This document shows positions 1 through 7,795 of a stretch of DNA of 41,565 nucleotides, one piece after another. This stretch comes from a bacterium (GTDB taxonomy: Bacteria; Pseudomonadota; Alphaproteobacteria; Ferrovibrionales; Ferrovibrionaceae). The translations under genes were made by a program, and so were the position numbers. The notes below the pieces were generated by a model. The model searched no databases. It was not told the DNA's origin and was given only the letters and a program-made list of their open reading frames with translations. The stretch lies in the NCBI GenBank assembly GCA_022844005.1, contig JALHMN010000021.1, positions 1 to 41,565 on the forward strand. The letters are read 5' to 3'. How positions within the stretch are numbered: the stretch's first letter is position 1; the number at the start of each line of letters is the position of its first letter.

Positions 1-91
1 CGATCTCGACCATGGGCTTTGGCCGCGTGTCGGTTTCTTCCGCCAGCCGCGTGCCCAGCCCGCCCGCCAGGATGACCGCCTTGGTCGCCAT
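1..91 (-). CDS. rfbF: Glucose-1-phosphate cytidylyltransferase, N-terminal fragment
   Basis: The first 30 residues of a leftward gene that runs off the window edge. The visible N-terminus begins [16 protein letters not shown] and continues through EET and RPKPMVEI. This is the nucleotidyltransferase signature (GGxGTRL then KPM) in the form typical of RfbF, which makes CDP-glucose from CTP and glucose 1-phosphate. CDP-glucose is the entry point to CDP-3,6-dideoxyhexoses and to yersiniose-type branched sugars. The rest of the CDP-sugar pathway, if present, would lie left of the window. Other sugar-phosphate nucleotidyltransferases share the GGxGTRL motif, but the EET-RPKPM wording favours the cytidylyltransferase. 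Confidence 0.8.
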   Translation of the reverse strand, partial: MATKAVILAGGLGTRLAEETDTRPKPMVEI

Positions 92-195
92 CCGGTTTTA
101 CCTGTCCGATTCCGGTTCCGATCAGCGGCGGACCATAGTGCGGGCGGGGAAAGGGGGCTAGCGAGACCACAAGGCGACGGCATGCCGCCAGCCAG

Positions 196-224
196 TTAGA
201 ATGGGCGGTCGTGACCTGTATAAA
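196..224 (+). promoter_or_regulatory. Probable promoter giving a leaderless mRNA
   Basis: TTAGAA at 196-201, a 17-base spacer and TATAAA at 219-224 form a sigma-70-like promoter. The -10 matches 5 of 6 consensus bases; the -35 is weak. The expected transcription start falls about 7 bases after the -10, on or next to the ATG at 231. No Shine-Dalgarno sequence precedes that ATG, so the cassette may be read from a leaderless transcript. Confidence 0.45.
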
Positions 225-230
225 GATCAC

Positions 231-1031
231 ATGGCGATGCAACGGCCCGATCATTTGCCCGATTTTCAGCAGCCCCCCTTGAACGAGGTGGTCGTGGGCG
301 TGCAGTTCGCGCCGGCAATTGGTTATCAGCAGATTCGCGCCGGTGAAGTGTGGGGGCTTTTCCGGACCGATTTCCCGGTGGTGGAAGAGCATCCGCCAAT
401 TCCTCCGGCATTCGAGACTTTTGGATTGCCGTCCGGAGCCCAGATCAACTTGGGCTTCATCACGGGTGCTCCGCATGACCGATTCTGGTTTCTGTCCGAT
501 AGTCGAGCCGAACTGATCCAGTTCCAGCAAGACCGGCTCTTGCACAACTGGCGCAAAGTCGGGGAGCAAACGGCGTATCCCCGGTTCGAAGCCATGATTG
601 TGCGGTTCCAGCGCGAAATGACAGCTCTCGAGACCTACTTTTCATCTTTGTCCCCGCAGCGTCTGATCTGCAATCAGGCCGAAATTTCATACATCAATCA
701 CATATCCCCTTTCTCCGATAATGCACTCGGCTGGCTTCGTGTTCTGGATACGGGTGATCAGCCGCCCGAAGATGTTTCCGCTGTTTTTCGCCGCGTCGTA
801 CGCGACCGGAACGGCAAGCCGATCGGACGCCTGATCTGTGAAATTCAGACCGCGGTGGAAGGGAAAGGCGAGAGGATATTCATTCTAACGCTAACCTGCC
901 GGGGAGGCCCTGAGGGCGACAAGATTGCCGATGTCATCGATTTCTTGACTGCGGGACGCGAGATGGTGGTGAATGAGTTTGCTCGTGTTACGAGCGAATC
1001 TGCGCATACCCATTGGGGCCGTGTTCGATGA
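231..1031 (+). CDS. TIGR04255 family protein
   Basis: A 266-residue protein whose N-terminus (LPDF, then PPLNEVVVGVQF) matches the opening of TIGR04255, a family with sporadic distribution across bacteria and archaea and no established function. Its length of about 260 residues is normal for the family. No signal peptide or membrane segment is evident. The start is placed at ATG 231 rather than at 201, because a TATAAA box at 219-224 would put the transcript start at about 231; ATG 237 is also possible. The stop overlaps the next start in an ATGA (1028-1031), so the two are translationally coupled. Base composition is clearly more AT-rich than the neighbouring glycan genes, which suggests acquisition by transfer. 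Confidence 0.8.
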   Translation: MAMQRPDHLPDFQQPPLNEVVVGVQFAPAIGYQQIRAGEVWGLFRTDFPVVEEHPPIPPAFETFGLPSGAQINLGFITGAPHDRFWFLSDSRAELIQFQQDRLLHNWRKVGEQTAYPRFEAMIVRFQREMTALETYFSSLSPQRLICNQAEISYINHISPFSDNALGWLRVLDTGDQPPEDVSAVFRRVVRDRNGKPIGRLICEIQTAVEGKGERIFILTLTCRGGPEGDKIADVIDFLTAGREMVVNEFARVTSESAHTHWGRVR

Positions 1032-1519
1032 ATGCCGCCGTATCAACAGCAGCCTTTACACGTCCCGCAGCCAGTCCTTGGTCGCGGGCCGGAACTCACA
1101 GCGCGTTTTCGGCAGGGCTAACGGCCGACTCTCCACGTCATTGGGCGACTTCAGTTGCTCGACGCTTCGAAGAGTTCCTGAAACTTCCTCCTGGATGGGA
1201 TGGGTATGGCGGCGTGCCGTTGAATTTCGCCACAGCCCATTTCGCCATCAGCCTGTTGAAAGCGGTCTGCGCGAGCGACACGCCTGAACCGCAGTTAGTG
1301 CCCGGACCGGACGGCGATCTCCAAATCGAATGGCATTTCGGAGCGATCGATATCGAACTCCATGTTCGCGCTCCCTACGACGTGCGAGCGTGGCGTTCCA
1401 CTCCAGCGACAATGCCTGATGGCGAGGAACTCAATCTGCAGGGGGAACTCGGCGCTGTTGCGCTTTGGCTGCGGGAACTGTCGGACGCATACATTGCCGC
1501 TCGACCCGCCGCTGCGTAA
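1028..1519 (+). CDS. Hypothetical protein with WDGYGG motif, coupled to TIGR04255 gene
   Basis: A 163-residue soluble protein of unknown function. The start is the ATG at 1028 that overlaps the upstream TGA. The first 45 residues are low-complexity (Ala, Ser, Arg, Thr). A compact domain follows, with LPPGWDGYGG and PLNFATAHFA (a helix start), then PGPDGDLQIEWHFG, which reads as a beta-strand pair. Such a Trp/Gly-rich strand-helix-strand arrangement is common in small partners of sporadic gene cassettes, but I cannot assign a family. The position between two overlapping genes suggests it works with both neighbours. It has no obvious catalytic motif. Confidence 0.65.
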   Translation: MNAAVSTAAFTRPAASPWSRAGTHSAFSAGLTADSPRHWATSVARRFEEFLKLPPGWDGYGGVPLNFATAHFAISLLKAVCASDTPEPQLVPGPDGDLQIEWHFGAIDIELHVRAPYDVRAWRSTPATMPDGEELNLQGELGAVALWLRELSDAYIAARPAAA

Positions 1520-1940
1520 CGAACAAGGCGAAGTACAGCCGCACGACCACGCTGGCATTGCTTCCGGGGATAGAGTGATCCGTCGGATTTCAGAACATTT
1601 CATCGTCACCGGGGGTATGGGAGAGCGTCGCCTTTCTTCGATGGCCTTCCGACCGTCATCCAGGGCGGGTGACGGGATGTCAGTGGATCTGGAGCGATTG
1701 ATCATCGATGCCGGCGTCGAACCACGCGATTTCGTGACCACGCCGAAATGGACCGGGTCCGTGTGGTGGCAGGCAGAGCAGATCCGCGCGCTGACCATGA
1801 TGGTTGGTTTCGATCCGACGGATGACAATCCATTTCATGGCCAAGTCTGGGGGGCGTTTACGACGGCCCAGAGGCGTAGCTTGCAGGCCTCAGCCGCCTG
1901 GTTTGTCGCTCTTCCGGGGATTGCAATCTCGTCCGAATGA
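1494..1940 (+). CDS. Hypothetical protein, third gene of the TIGR04255 cassette
   Basis: A 148-residue protein of unknown function. The frame is open from 1362, but the conserved-looking sequence begins only around PLDPPLRNEQGE. The most likely start is the TTG at 1494, overlapping the preceding gene by 26 bases. Visible blocks are QPHDHAGI, VIRRISEHFIV, SSMAFRPSS, GMSVDLERLI, WTGSVWW, MVGFDPTDDNPFHGQVWG and a C-terminal WFVALPGI. There are several His/Asp residues but no recognisable enzyme signature. Base composition is AT-richer than the flanking genes. Tight packing with the two upstream genes implies a shared role. The start codon is the least certain part of this call. Confidence 0.6.
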   Translation: MPLDPPLRNEQGEVQPHDHAGIASGDRVIRRISEHFIVTGGMGERRLSSMAFRPSSRAGDGMSVDLERLIIDAGVEPRDFVTTPKWTGSVWWQAEQIRALTMMVGFDPTDDNPFHGQVWGAFTTAQRRSLQASAAWFVALPGIAISSE

Positions 1941-1966
1941 CTGCACTCGCGAGGTTGCCGCGGGTG

Positions 1967-1997
1967 ATCACCCCAAGGTCTTTCCATTGGCGGTGAT
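1967..1997. repeat. Imperfect hairpin in the spacer after the cassette
   Basis: ATCACCCCAA (1967-1976) can pair with TTGGCGGTGAT (1987-1997) with one bulged C and a 10-base loop. No T-run follows on either strand, so it is not a standard intrinsic terminator. The rest of the spacer 1941-2132 contains no gene I can support. Confidence 0.3.
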
Positions 1998-2132
1998 AGC
2001 AGAGCGGCCGAAAGCCAGGTGCACGCCGGCCCCCTTGCTTCGTCTTCTTCACTGCAGAGCCTATGGTGCTTTTCATGGTTTAGCGACAGTGGCTGCAGCG
2101 GCGCGGACAGGGCTGCCGCCTTCGAGGAAGTG

Positions 2133-3197
2133 ATGACAAGCGAAGATGATAGCGTCATCCGCGAGATCGAGCGGATGCAGCGCGATGTGGCCTCGGGCCC
2201 GGAGATCTACCGCCCGGGCGAGTTCTGGACCGATCTCCTGGCCCGCAACATCGAGATGATCCGCGACAGCGGCATCGCCAACCTGAAGCGCACGGTTTCC
2301 AACAACTACTACAACTGGCTGGTGACCAAGCAGAAGGACCCGCAGTTCCGGAGCGCCTTCGCCTGGCTGCTGCGCCACCCGACGTCGCGGCCCTTCCTGA
2401 ACGAGATGGAGGCGGTGAGCGGCCTCAGCACCCAGCGCCGCGACGCGGTTTCCATGTCGGGTAACGCCGCCCGGCGCTATCGCTGGTTCTCGGGCATCGC
2501 CTGGGAGATCGCGGTGGCGGAGGACCGGGCCGGGCTGACCGGGCGGCTGCAGGAACCGGAAGTGGGCAACCCGATCCGCATCCGCCGGCAGGGCCGGCTG
2601 ATCTCGCAGGATCTGGCGAACTCCATCATCGAGTACAATTTCGTCGCCGCGCAGGCCCCGGCACCGCCGCGCCGGGTGGCGGAACTGGGCGCCGGCTATG
2701 GCCGGCTCGCCTTCGTTCATGCCGAGGCCGCGCCGGTGACCTATTGCATCTTCGACATCCCGCCGGCGCTGGCGATTTCCGAATGGTACCTGACCGCCGT
2801 GCTGGGGGCCGATCGCATCATTCCCTATGGCGAGGAGCCGGATTTCGAGTCGCTGTCGCGCCCGGTGGAGCGGGGCCGGGTGGCCTTCTTCCGGCCCGAC
2901 CAGATGGAGCGCTTTCCCGACCGCTGGTTCGACCTCTGCCAGAGCATCAGCACGCTACCCGAGATGCCGCGCCGGCAGTCGGACCACTATGTCGAGCTGC
3001 TGGCGGCGAAGTCGCGAGGGCTGTTGTTCCTGAAGCAGTGGCGGGACTGGCACAACCCGGCCGACGATGCCCATTACACGGAAGAGAGCTACAGCCTGCC
3101 GGCACCCTGGGCGCTTTCGGCGCGGCGGGTCGACCCGGTGCAGACCCAGTTCTTCAACCGGCTGTGGGAGCGCGGGGCGGGTGGCGCCGGCGCTTGA
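2133..3197 (+). CDS. Putative sugar O-methyltransferase
   Basis: A 354-residue SAM-dependent methyltransferase resembling the putative sugar O-methyltransferase family (TIGR04371). The start is ATG 2133 with GAGGAAG just upstream (2124-2130); the longer upstream frame has no coding character. The N-terminal half is helical (NNYYNWLV near residue 58). The SAM-binding motif ELGAGYGR is at about 184-191, followed by FDIPPALAISEWYL and a loop with SISTLPEMP. The family is assigned to O-methylation of glycans in polysaccharide clusters. It precedes the dehydrogenase at 3256 by 58 bases. Its GC content matches the glycan locus, not the cassette on its left. Confidence 0.75.
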   Translation: MTSEDDSVIREIERMQRDVASGPEIYRPGEFWTDLLARNIEMIRDSGIANLKRTVSNNYYNWLVTKQKDPQFRSAFAWLLRHPTSRPFLNEMEAVSGLSTQRRDAVSMSGNAARRYRWFSGIAWEIAVAEDRAGLTGRLQEPEVGNPIRIRRQGRLISQDLANSIIEYNFVAAQAPAPPRRVAELGAGYGRLAFVHAEAAPVTYCIFDIPPALAISEWYLTAVLGADRIIPYGEEPDFESLSRPVERGRVAFFRPDQMERFPDRWFDLCQSISTLPEMPRRQSDHYVELLAAKSRGLLFLKQWRDWHNPADDAHYTEESYSLPAPWALSARRVDPVQTQFFNRLWERGAGGAGA

Positions 3198-3255
3198 CAC
3201 CCGCGCCGTCTTCGCGGGAAGTGCGCCCCTCGACAGATCAGGGGCGCCCTAGACC

Positions 3256-4332
3256 ATGCGCAGCTACAAAATCGCCGCCATTCCGGGGGACGGCATCGGC
3301 ACCGAGGTGATCGCCGCCGGGGTGGAGGCACTGGAGGCCTGCGCGCGGCGAGACGGCGGGTTCACGCTCGTCTTCGATCATTTCGACTGGGGATCGGCGC
3401 GCTACAAGAAGACCGGCGCCTTCATGCCCGAAGACGGGCGCGCGCAGATCAAGGGCCATGACGCCATCCTGTTCGGCTCGGCCGGGGTGCCGGACATCGC
3501 CGACCACCTGACGCTCTGGGGCCTCAGGCTCGCCATCTGCCAGCCTTTCGACCAGTACGCCAATGTGCGGCCGACCCGCATCCTGCCGGGCATCACCAGC
3601 CCGCTCCGTAACGTGTCGGGGCCGGAACTCGACTGGGTGATTGTGCGGGAGAATTCGGAAGGCGAATATGCCGGCGTCGGCGGGCGGGTGCATCGGGGCC
3701 TGCCCGAGGAGGTGGCGACCGACGTCTCCATGTTCACCCGCGCGGGCGTCACACGCATCATGCGCTTCGCCTTCGAGCTCGCCCGGTCGCGGCCGCGGAA
3801 GCTGCTGACCGTGGTCACCAAGTCGAACGCGCAGCGGCACGGCATGGTGATGTGGGACGAGATCGCCGCCGAGGTGGCGGCCGGCTATCCCGACGTCACC
3901 TGGGACAAGATGCTGGTCGACGCCATGACCATGCGGATGACGCTGCGCCCGCAGACGCTGGACACCATCGTCGCCACCAACCTGCATGCCGACATCCTGT
4001 CGGACCTGGCCGCCGCGCTGGCGGGATCGCTCGGCATCGCGCCGACGGCGAACCTCAATCCGGAGCGGACCTTCCCCTCGATGTTCGAGCCGATCCACGG
4101 CTCGGCCTTCGACATCATGGGCAAGGGGATCGCCAATCCGGTGGGGACCTTCTGGTCCTCGGTGATGCTGCTGGAGCACCTCGGCGAGCCGGCGGCGGCG
4201 GCGCGGCTGATGCGGGCGGTCGAGCGGGTGACGGCCGATCCGGCGCTGCATACGCCCGACCTCGGCGGCAAGGCGACGACGGCCGAGGTGACGGCGGCCG
4301 TCTGCGCGGCGCTGGCGGCGGACAACCGGTAG
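3256..4332 (+). CDS. Tartrate dehydrogenase / D-malate dehydrogenase (decarboxylating)
   Basis: A 358-residue member of the isocitrate/isopropylmalate dehydrogenase family, close to TtuC and DmlA. It shows GDGIG at 11-15, RENSEGEYAG at 131-140, the TKSNAQRHG loop with the catalytic Lys, VDAMTMRM with metal-binding Asp, NLHADILSD, and EPIHGSAFDIMGKGIANPVGT in the NAD-binding region. Full length is normal for the family. The enzyme oxidises D-malate to pyruvate and CO2 with NAD, and also acts on tartrate. Within a glycan locus it might supply pyruvate to the ThDP enzymes further right, but that is speculation; it may be a metabolic gene caught in the cluster. Confidence 0.88.
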   Translation: MRSYKIAAIPGDGIGTEVIAAGVEALEACARRDGGFTLVFDHFDWGSARYKKTGAFMPEDGRAQIKGHDAILFGSAGVPDIADHLTLWGLRLAICQPFDQYANVRPTRILPGITSPLRNVSGPELDWVIVRENSEGEYAGVGGRVHRGLPEEVATDVSMFTRAGVTRIMRFAFELARSRPRKLLTVVTKSNAQRHGMVMWDEIAAEVAAGYPDVTWDKMLVDAMTMRMTLRPQTLDTIVATNLHADILSDLAAALAGSLGIAPTANLNPERTFPSMFEPIHGSAFDIMGKGIANPVGTFWSSVMLLEHLGEPAAAARLMRAVERVTADPALHTPDLGGKATTAEVTAAVCAALAADNR

Positions 4333-4338
4333 GGGCGG

Positions 4339-5553
4339 TCAGGAGGGGCGGATCGCCGGGTCGTCGATGGCCTCGAGGAAGGCGCGGCCGATGCGCGAGG
4401 CGGCGGCGTAGCTGTAATGGCCGCGGGTGAAGAGGGCGCGGAAGGCGGCCTGGCGCGCCTCGTCCTCGGGCGAGTAGGCGGCCCGGCCTTCGAGGCGGTC
4501 CAGCATTTCCAGGGCGAGCGCCAGGATCTCGTCCGGCGTGTTGTCGGCCACGCTCAGCCCTTCGCCCTCGTACTGCCAGGTGTAGCGGTAGTTGGCGGCG
4601 GGAGAGGCGAAGAGAGGGGCGAGCGGCAGCAGCTCGCCATTCCGCCGCAAGAGCTTGGGGATGGCGATATCCTCGACGCCGAGCCCGTAGGTGGCCGAGA
4701 GCGGCGCCTGGTTGGCGAGTGCGCAGGGGCGCCCGAAGGCGGCGGCCAGGATGTAGAGGCCGGAGGAATTGCCGAGCAGGAAGCGGCATCCGGCGCAGAG
4801 GAAGATGTCGGTGGCCGCGCCCTTCTCGGGCGAGAGCGCGTAGTCGACGACCCCCGGCATGGGCGGCAGCGGCCGCATCGTCGGATCGCCCATGCGGATG
4901 CACCAGCCGCCGGCGGCCACGATCGCCTGCATGGCCGGCACATAGTCGTCGATGGCGGAATTGCGGTAGCTGTGCAGGTGTTCGTCGCCGGGGGAATAGC
5001 CGCCCTCGCGCGAATGTACACAGACGAACCAAGCGTCCGCCGGAACGCCGAGGCGGGCGAGCGCGGCGCGGCCGGCGGCGCGTTCGGCATCGGTGAGCTT
5101 CAGGAGCGGCGGCCGGCTGCCCCAGCGGGCATAGGTGGCATAGGCCTCGGCCGTGTCGTTCAGTGCCACCGCATAGGGGGCGAGGTCGCGGCGGACGAAG
5201 CCGAGCAGCAGGAACGGACGCAGCAGGGCCACGGCCAGCGGATGCTGGACGACGGTGAAATGCGCCTTCCAGTGTTCGAACAGCGCCTGGTTCGCGACTT
5301 CCTCGGCGGTCAGGGCGATGACGGCGATCTCGCGCCGGCCGGCGAGACGGCGGTCCTTCAGGTAGCAGTCCGGTTCCAGCGCCAGATGACCGATCCGCTG
5401 GGGCACCGAGATGCGGATGAAGCGAATGCGGCAGGCCCAGGCGAGGAGCGCCGGCAGCAGGTAGAGGAGGCGAAGCGCCGCCTTGGTGAGAGGTGTGCGG
5501 CGCCGCTTCGGCGGCAGGCGGGCGGGGGCGGTGGAGGCGGCTGCGTCGGTCAT
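4339..5553 (-). CDS. TIGR04372 family glycosyltransferase
   Basis: A 404-residue protein matching the TIGR04372 putative glycosyltransferases. It carries the diagnostic blocks VCVHSREGGY (177-186), HSYRN (194-198), RMGDPTM (220-226) and DIFLCAGCRFLLGNSSG. An N-terminal hydrophobic stretch after a basic patch (about residues 27-40) may hold it at the membrane. It is transcribed leftward, divergent from the nine-gene operon starting at 5622 with a 68-base gap that probably holds both promoters. It converges with the dehydrogenase gene, whose stop lies 6 bases away. The sugar transferred cannot be told from sequence. Confidence 0.82.
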   Translation of the reverse strand: MTDAAASTAPARLPPKRRRTPLTKAALRLLYLLPALLAWACRIRFIRISVPQRIGHLALEPDCYLKDRRLAGRREIAVIALTAEEVANQALFEHWKAHFTVVQHPLAVALLRPFLLLGFVRRDLAPYAVALNDTAEAYATYARWGSRPPLLKLTDAERAAGRAALARLGVPADAWFVCVHSREGGYSPGDEHLHSYRNSAIDDYVPAMQAIVAAGGWCIRMGDPTMRPLPPMPGVVDYALSPEKGAATDIFLCAGCRFLLGNSSGLYILAAAFGRPCALANQAPLSATYGLGVEDIAIPKLLRRNGELLPLAPLFASPAANYRYTWQYEGEGLSVADNTPDEILALALEMLDRLEGRAAYSPEDEARQAAFRALFTRGHYSYAAASRIGRAFLEAIDDPAIRPS

Positions 5554-5621
5554 CTCACCAGCGTTTCTACAGAACTCGCGGTATGATCGGCCAACATGAT
5601 TCGCTCATTCAGGCCGTTCCC

Positions 5622-6905
5622 ATGACCTCGCCCGTGATCGGCTATGCCGGGCTCACCCATCTCGGCCTCTGCTCCGCCATCGGCGCGGCGGCGCGGGGGT
5701 TTTCGGCGGTCGGATTTTCCGAGGATGCGGGTCTGGTGGAGCGGATCGCGGCGGGGCAACTGCCGGTGGTGGAACCGGGCCTGGACGCCGCCTTCGCCCA
5801 GCACCGCGAGCGGCTTTCCTTCAGCGCCGATCCGGCGGCGCTCGGGCGCTGCGACGTGGTCTATGTGGCGATCGACGTCCCGACCGACGATGAGGGACGG
5901 AGCGACCTGTCGGCGATCGAGGCGATGCTGGCGCGCGTCACACCCCACCTTAACCCGGCCGCGGTGCTGGTGGTGTTGAGCCAGGTCCCGCCCGGCTTCA
6001 CGCGCGGGGTGGAGTTCGATCCGGCGCGGCGCTTCTATCAGGTGGAGACGCTGATCTTCGGCCGGGCGCTGGAGCGGGCGAGCCGGCCGGAGCGCTTCAT
6101 CATCGGCTGCCCCGATCCGACCGCGCCGCTGCCGCCGGCCTATCGCGCCTTCCTCGAGGGTTTCGGCTGTCCGCTGCTGCCCATGGCCTATGAGAGCGCC
6201 GAACTGGCCAAGATCGCCATCAACTGCTTCCTGGTGGCGAGCGTATCGACGACCAATACGCTGGCCGAACTCTGCGAGCGCATCGGCGCCGACTGGGCCG
6301 AGATCGCGCCGGCGCTGCGCCTCGACGCCCGCATCGGCCTTTCGGCCTATCTGAGCCCCGGGCTCGGCATCGCCGGGGGCAATCTCGAACGCGACCTCGC
6401 CACCGTGATCCGGATGGGGGCGGCCGAGGGCAGCCACACGGGCGTCGTCGGCGCCTATCTGGACAGCAGCCGGCACATGAAGGACTGGGCCTTCCGCACC
6501 CTGGAGCGGGTGGTGCTCGACGCGGTGCGGACGCCCCGGATCGGCATTCTCGGCCTCGCCTACAAGGAGGACACGCATTCCACCAAGAACAGCCCCTCGC
6601 TGGCCTTGATCGGACGGCTGGCGGGCGTCGGGCTCTCGGTGCACGACCCGGTGGTCCCGGCCGACGTGGTGCCGGGTGCCGCGGCGGCGGCGGCGGCGGA
6701 GGACGTGGCGGAGGGTGCCGACGCGGTGGCGCTGATGACCCCCTGGCCGGCCTATCGGCGGATCGACCCGGCGGCGCTGGCCCGGCGGATGCGCGGACGG
6801 GTGATCGTCGATCCCTTTCGCCTGCTCGACGCGCGGGCGGTTGCCGCGGCTGGCCTCGCGCTCTATTCGATCGGCCGAGCGCCGATTCTGCCCGGAAGGA
6901 GCTGA
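5622..6905 (+). CDS. UDP-glucose/GDP-mannose dehydrogenase-like protein lacking catalytic Cys
   Basis: A 427-residue protein with the three-domain layout of nucleotide-sugar 6-dehydrogenases. There is an N-terminal Rossmann start (VIGYAGLTHLG), SQVPPGFTR in place of STVPPGTT, ESAELAKIAIN with the conserved Lys, and a C-terminal GILGLAYKEDTHSTKNSP. The active-site loop that normally reads GfGGsClpKD is GIAGGNLERD here, so the nucleophilic Cys is Asn254. Two-step oxidation to a uronate through a thiohemiacetal should therefore not occur. It may perform a single oxidation or a binding role. The start is ATG 5622, chosen because the Rossmann motif follows at once; ATG 5583 is possible. It is the first gene of a nine-gene operon. 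Confidence 0.8.
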   Translation: MTSPVIGYAGLTHLGLCSAIGAAARGFSAVGFSEDAGLVERIAAGQLPVVEPGLDAAFAQHRERLSFSADPAALGRCDVVYVAIDVPTDDEGRSDLSAIEAMLARVTPHLNPAAVLVVLSQVPPGFTRGVEFDPARRFYQVETLIFGRALERASRPERFIIGCPDPTAPLPPAYRAFLEGFGCPLLPMAYESAELAKIAINCFLVASVSTTNTLAELCERIGADWAEIAPALRLDARIGLSAYLSPGLGIAGGNLERDLATVIRMGAAEGSHTGVVGAYLDSSRHMKDWAFRTLERVVLDAVRTPRIGILGLAYKEDTHSTKNSPSLALIGRLAGVGLSVHDPVVPADVVPGAAAAAAAEDVAEGADAVALMTPWPAYRRIDPAALARRMRGRVIVDPFRLLDARAVAAAGLALYSIGRAPILPGRS

Positions 6906-6910
6906 CCATT
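6896..6910 (+). promoter_or_regulatory. Ribosome binding site placing a rare ATT start
   Basis: AAGGAG at 6896-6901 is followed by six bases and then ATT at 6908-6910. No ATG, GTG or TTG lies in frame between this site and the Rossmann motif of the next gene. The first in-frame GTG (7022) would delete the NAD-binding site. The spacing makes ATT the best start; CTG at 6902 is too close to the Shine-Dalgarno. Confidence 0.5.
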
Positions 6911-7792
6911 CTCACCCACACCCGCATTCCCGCCGCAGCGCCCGCGCGCAGCGTCGTCATCGGGGCCGCCGGCTTCGTCGGCCGGGCCGTCGCCGACCGT
7001 ATCCAGGCGAAGGGGGGCGAGGTGGTCCGGCTGGGCCGGGCCGAACTCGATCTGTCGGCGAGCGGGGCGGACCGGCAGCTCGCCGCCCTGCTACAGCCGG
7101 ACGATACTTGCGTCTTCATCGCGGCGAAGGCGCCGTGCAAGACCGCGGCGATGCTTTCTGAAAACATCAACATGGCGGCCCGGGTCTGCGCGGCGCTCGC
7201 GGCAAGGCCGGTAGATCACCTGATCTATGTCAGTTCGGACGCCGTCTATGCCGACAGCGACGAACCATTGACCGAGGCATCGGCGAAGGCGCCGGACAGC
7301 CTGCACGGGGCGATGCATCTGGCCCGCGAGCTGATGCTGCGCGAGAGCGTGAAAGGCGGAGCCTTCGCCATCCTGCGGCCGACCCTGATCTACGGCGCCG
7401 CCGATCCTCATAGTGGTTATGGACCGAACCAGTACCGGCGCCTGGCTGCCGAGGGCCGGGATATCACCCTGTTCGGCGAGGGGGAGGAGCGGCGCGACCA
7501 TGTCTTCATCGAGGACGTGGCCGAGGTCATCGCCCGCATCGCCTTCCAGCGATCCAGCGGGGCGCTGAATGTCGCTTCCGGTGCCGTCCATTCCTTCCGT
7601 GCCATCGCCGAGAAGGTGGCGGCACTGCACGACAACAAGATCAAAGTGCTGGGCTCGAAGCGGAATGGGCCGATGCCGCATGGCGGCTATCGGCCCTTCG
7701 ATGTCGCCGCGATCGGGGAGGCCTTTCCCGACCTGAAGATGACGCAACTGATGGACGGGATCGAGGCCGTGCACCGGGAGCTCGCGGGCTAG
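6908..7792 (+). CDS. NAD-dependent epimerase/dehydratase-like protein lacking YxxxK
   Basis: An extended SDR of about 294 residues if it starts at the ATT at 6908. The NAD-binding GAAGFVG is at residues 19-25 and YVSSDAVYAD fits the S/T region of the active site. The catalytic YxxxK is replaced by His133-Gly-Ala-Met-His137 (in LHGAMHLARE). The rest of the fold is intact, with RPTLIYG, GEERRDHVFIEDVAE and a substrate-binding C-terminus. As it stands it should not run ordinary SDR chemistry, so it may bind a nucleotide sugar or use a different mechanism. It follows the dehydrogenase-like gene by 2 bases, and both have altered active sites, which suggests co-evolution rather than decay. Confidence 0.7.
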   Translation: MLTHTRIPAAAPARSVVIGAAGFVGRAVADRIQAKGGEVVRLGRAELDLSASGADRQLAALLQPDDTCVFIAAKAPCKTAAMLSENINMAARVCAALAARPVDHLIYVSSDAVYADSDEPLTEASAKAPDSLHGAMHLARELMLRESVKGGAFAILRPTLIYGAADPHSGYGPNQYRRLAAEGRDITLFGEGEERRDHVFIEDVAEVIARIAFQRSSGALNVASGAVHSFRAIAEKVAALHDNKIKVLGSKRNGPMPHGGYRPFDVAAIGEAFPDLKMTQLMDGIEAVHRELAG

Positions 7793-7795
7793 GGC

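Noticed and set aside
1804..2133. 109-codon frame overlapping the end of the third cassette gene
   Set aside because: No ribosome site and no domain signal; it overlaps a better-supported gene.
3194..3222. TTGACA box before the D-malate dehydrogenase gene
   Set aside because: No acceptable -10 at the right distance; the sequence overlaps the stop codon of the upstream gene.
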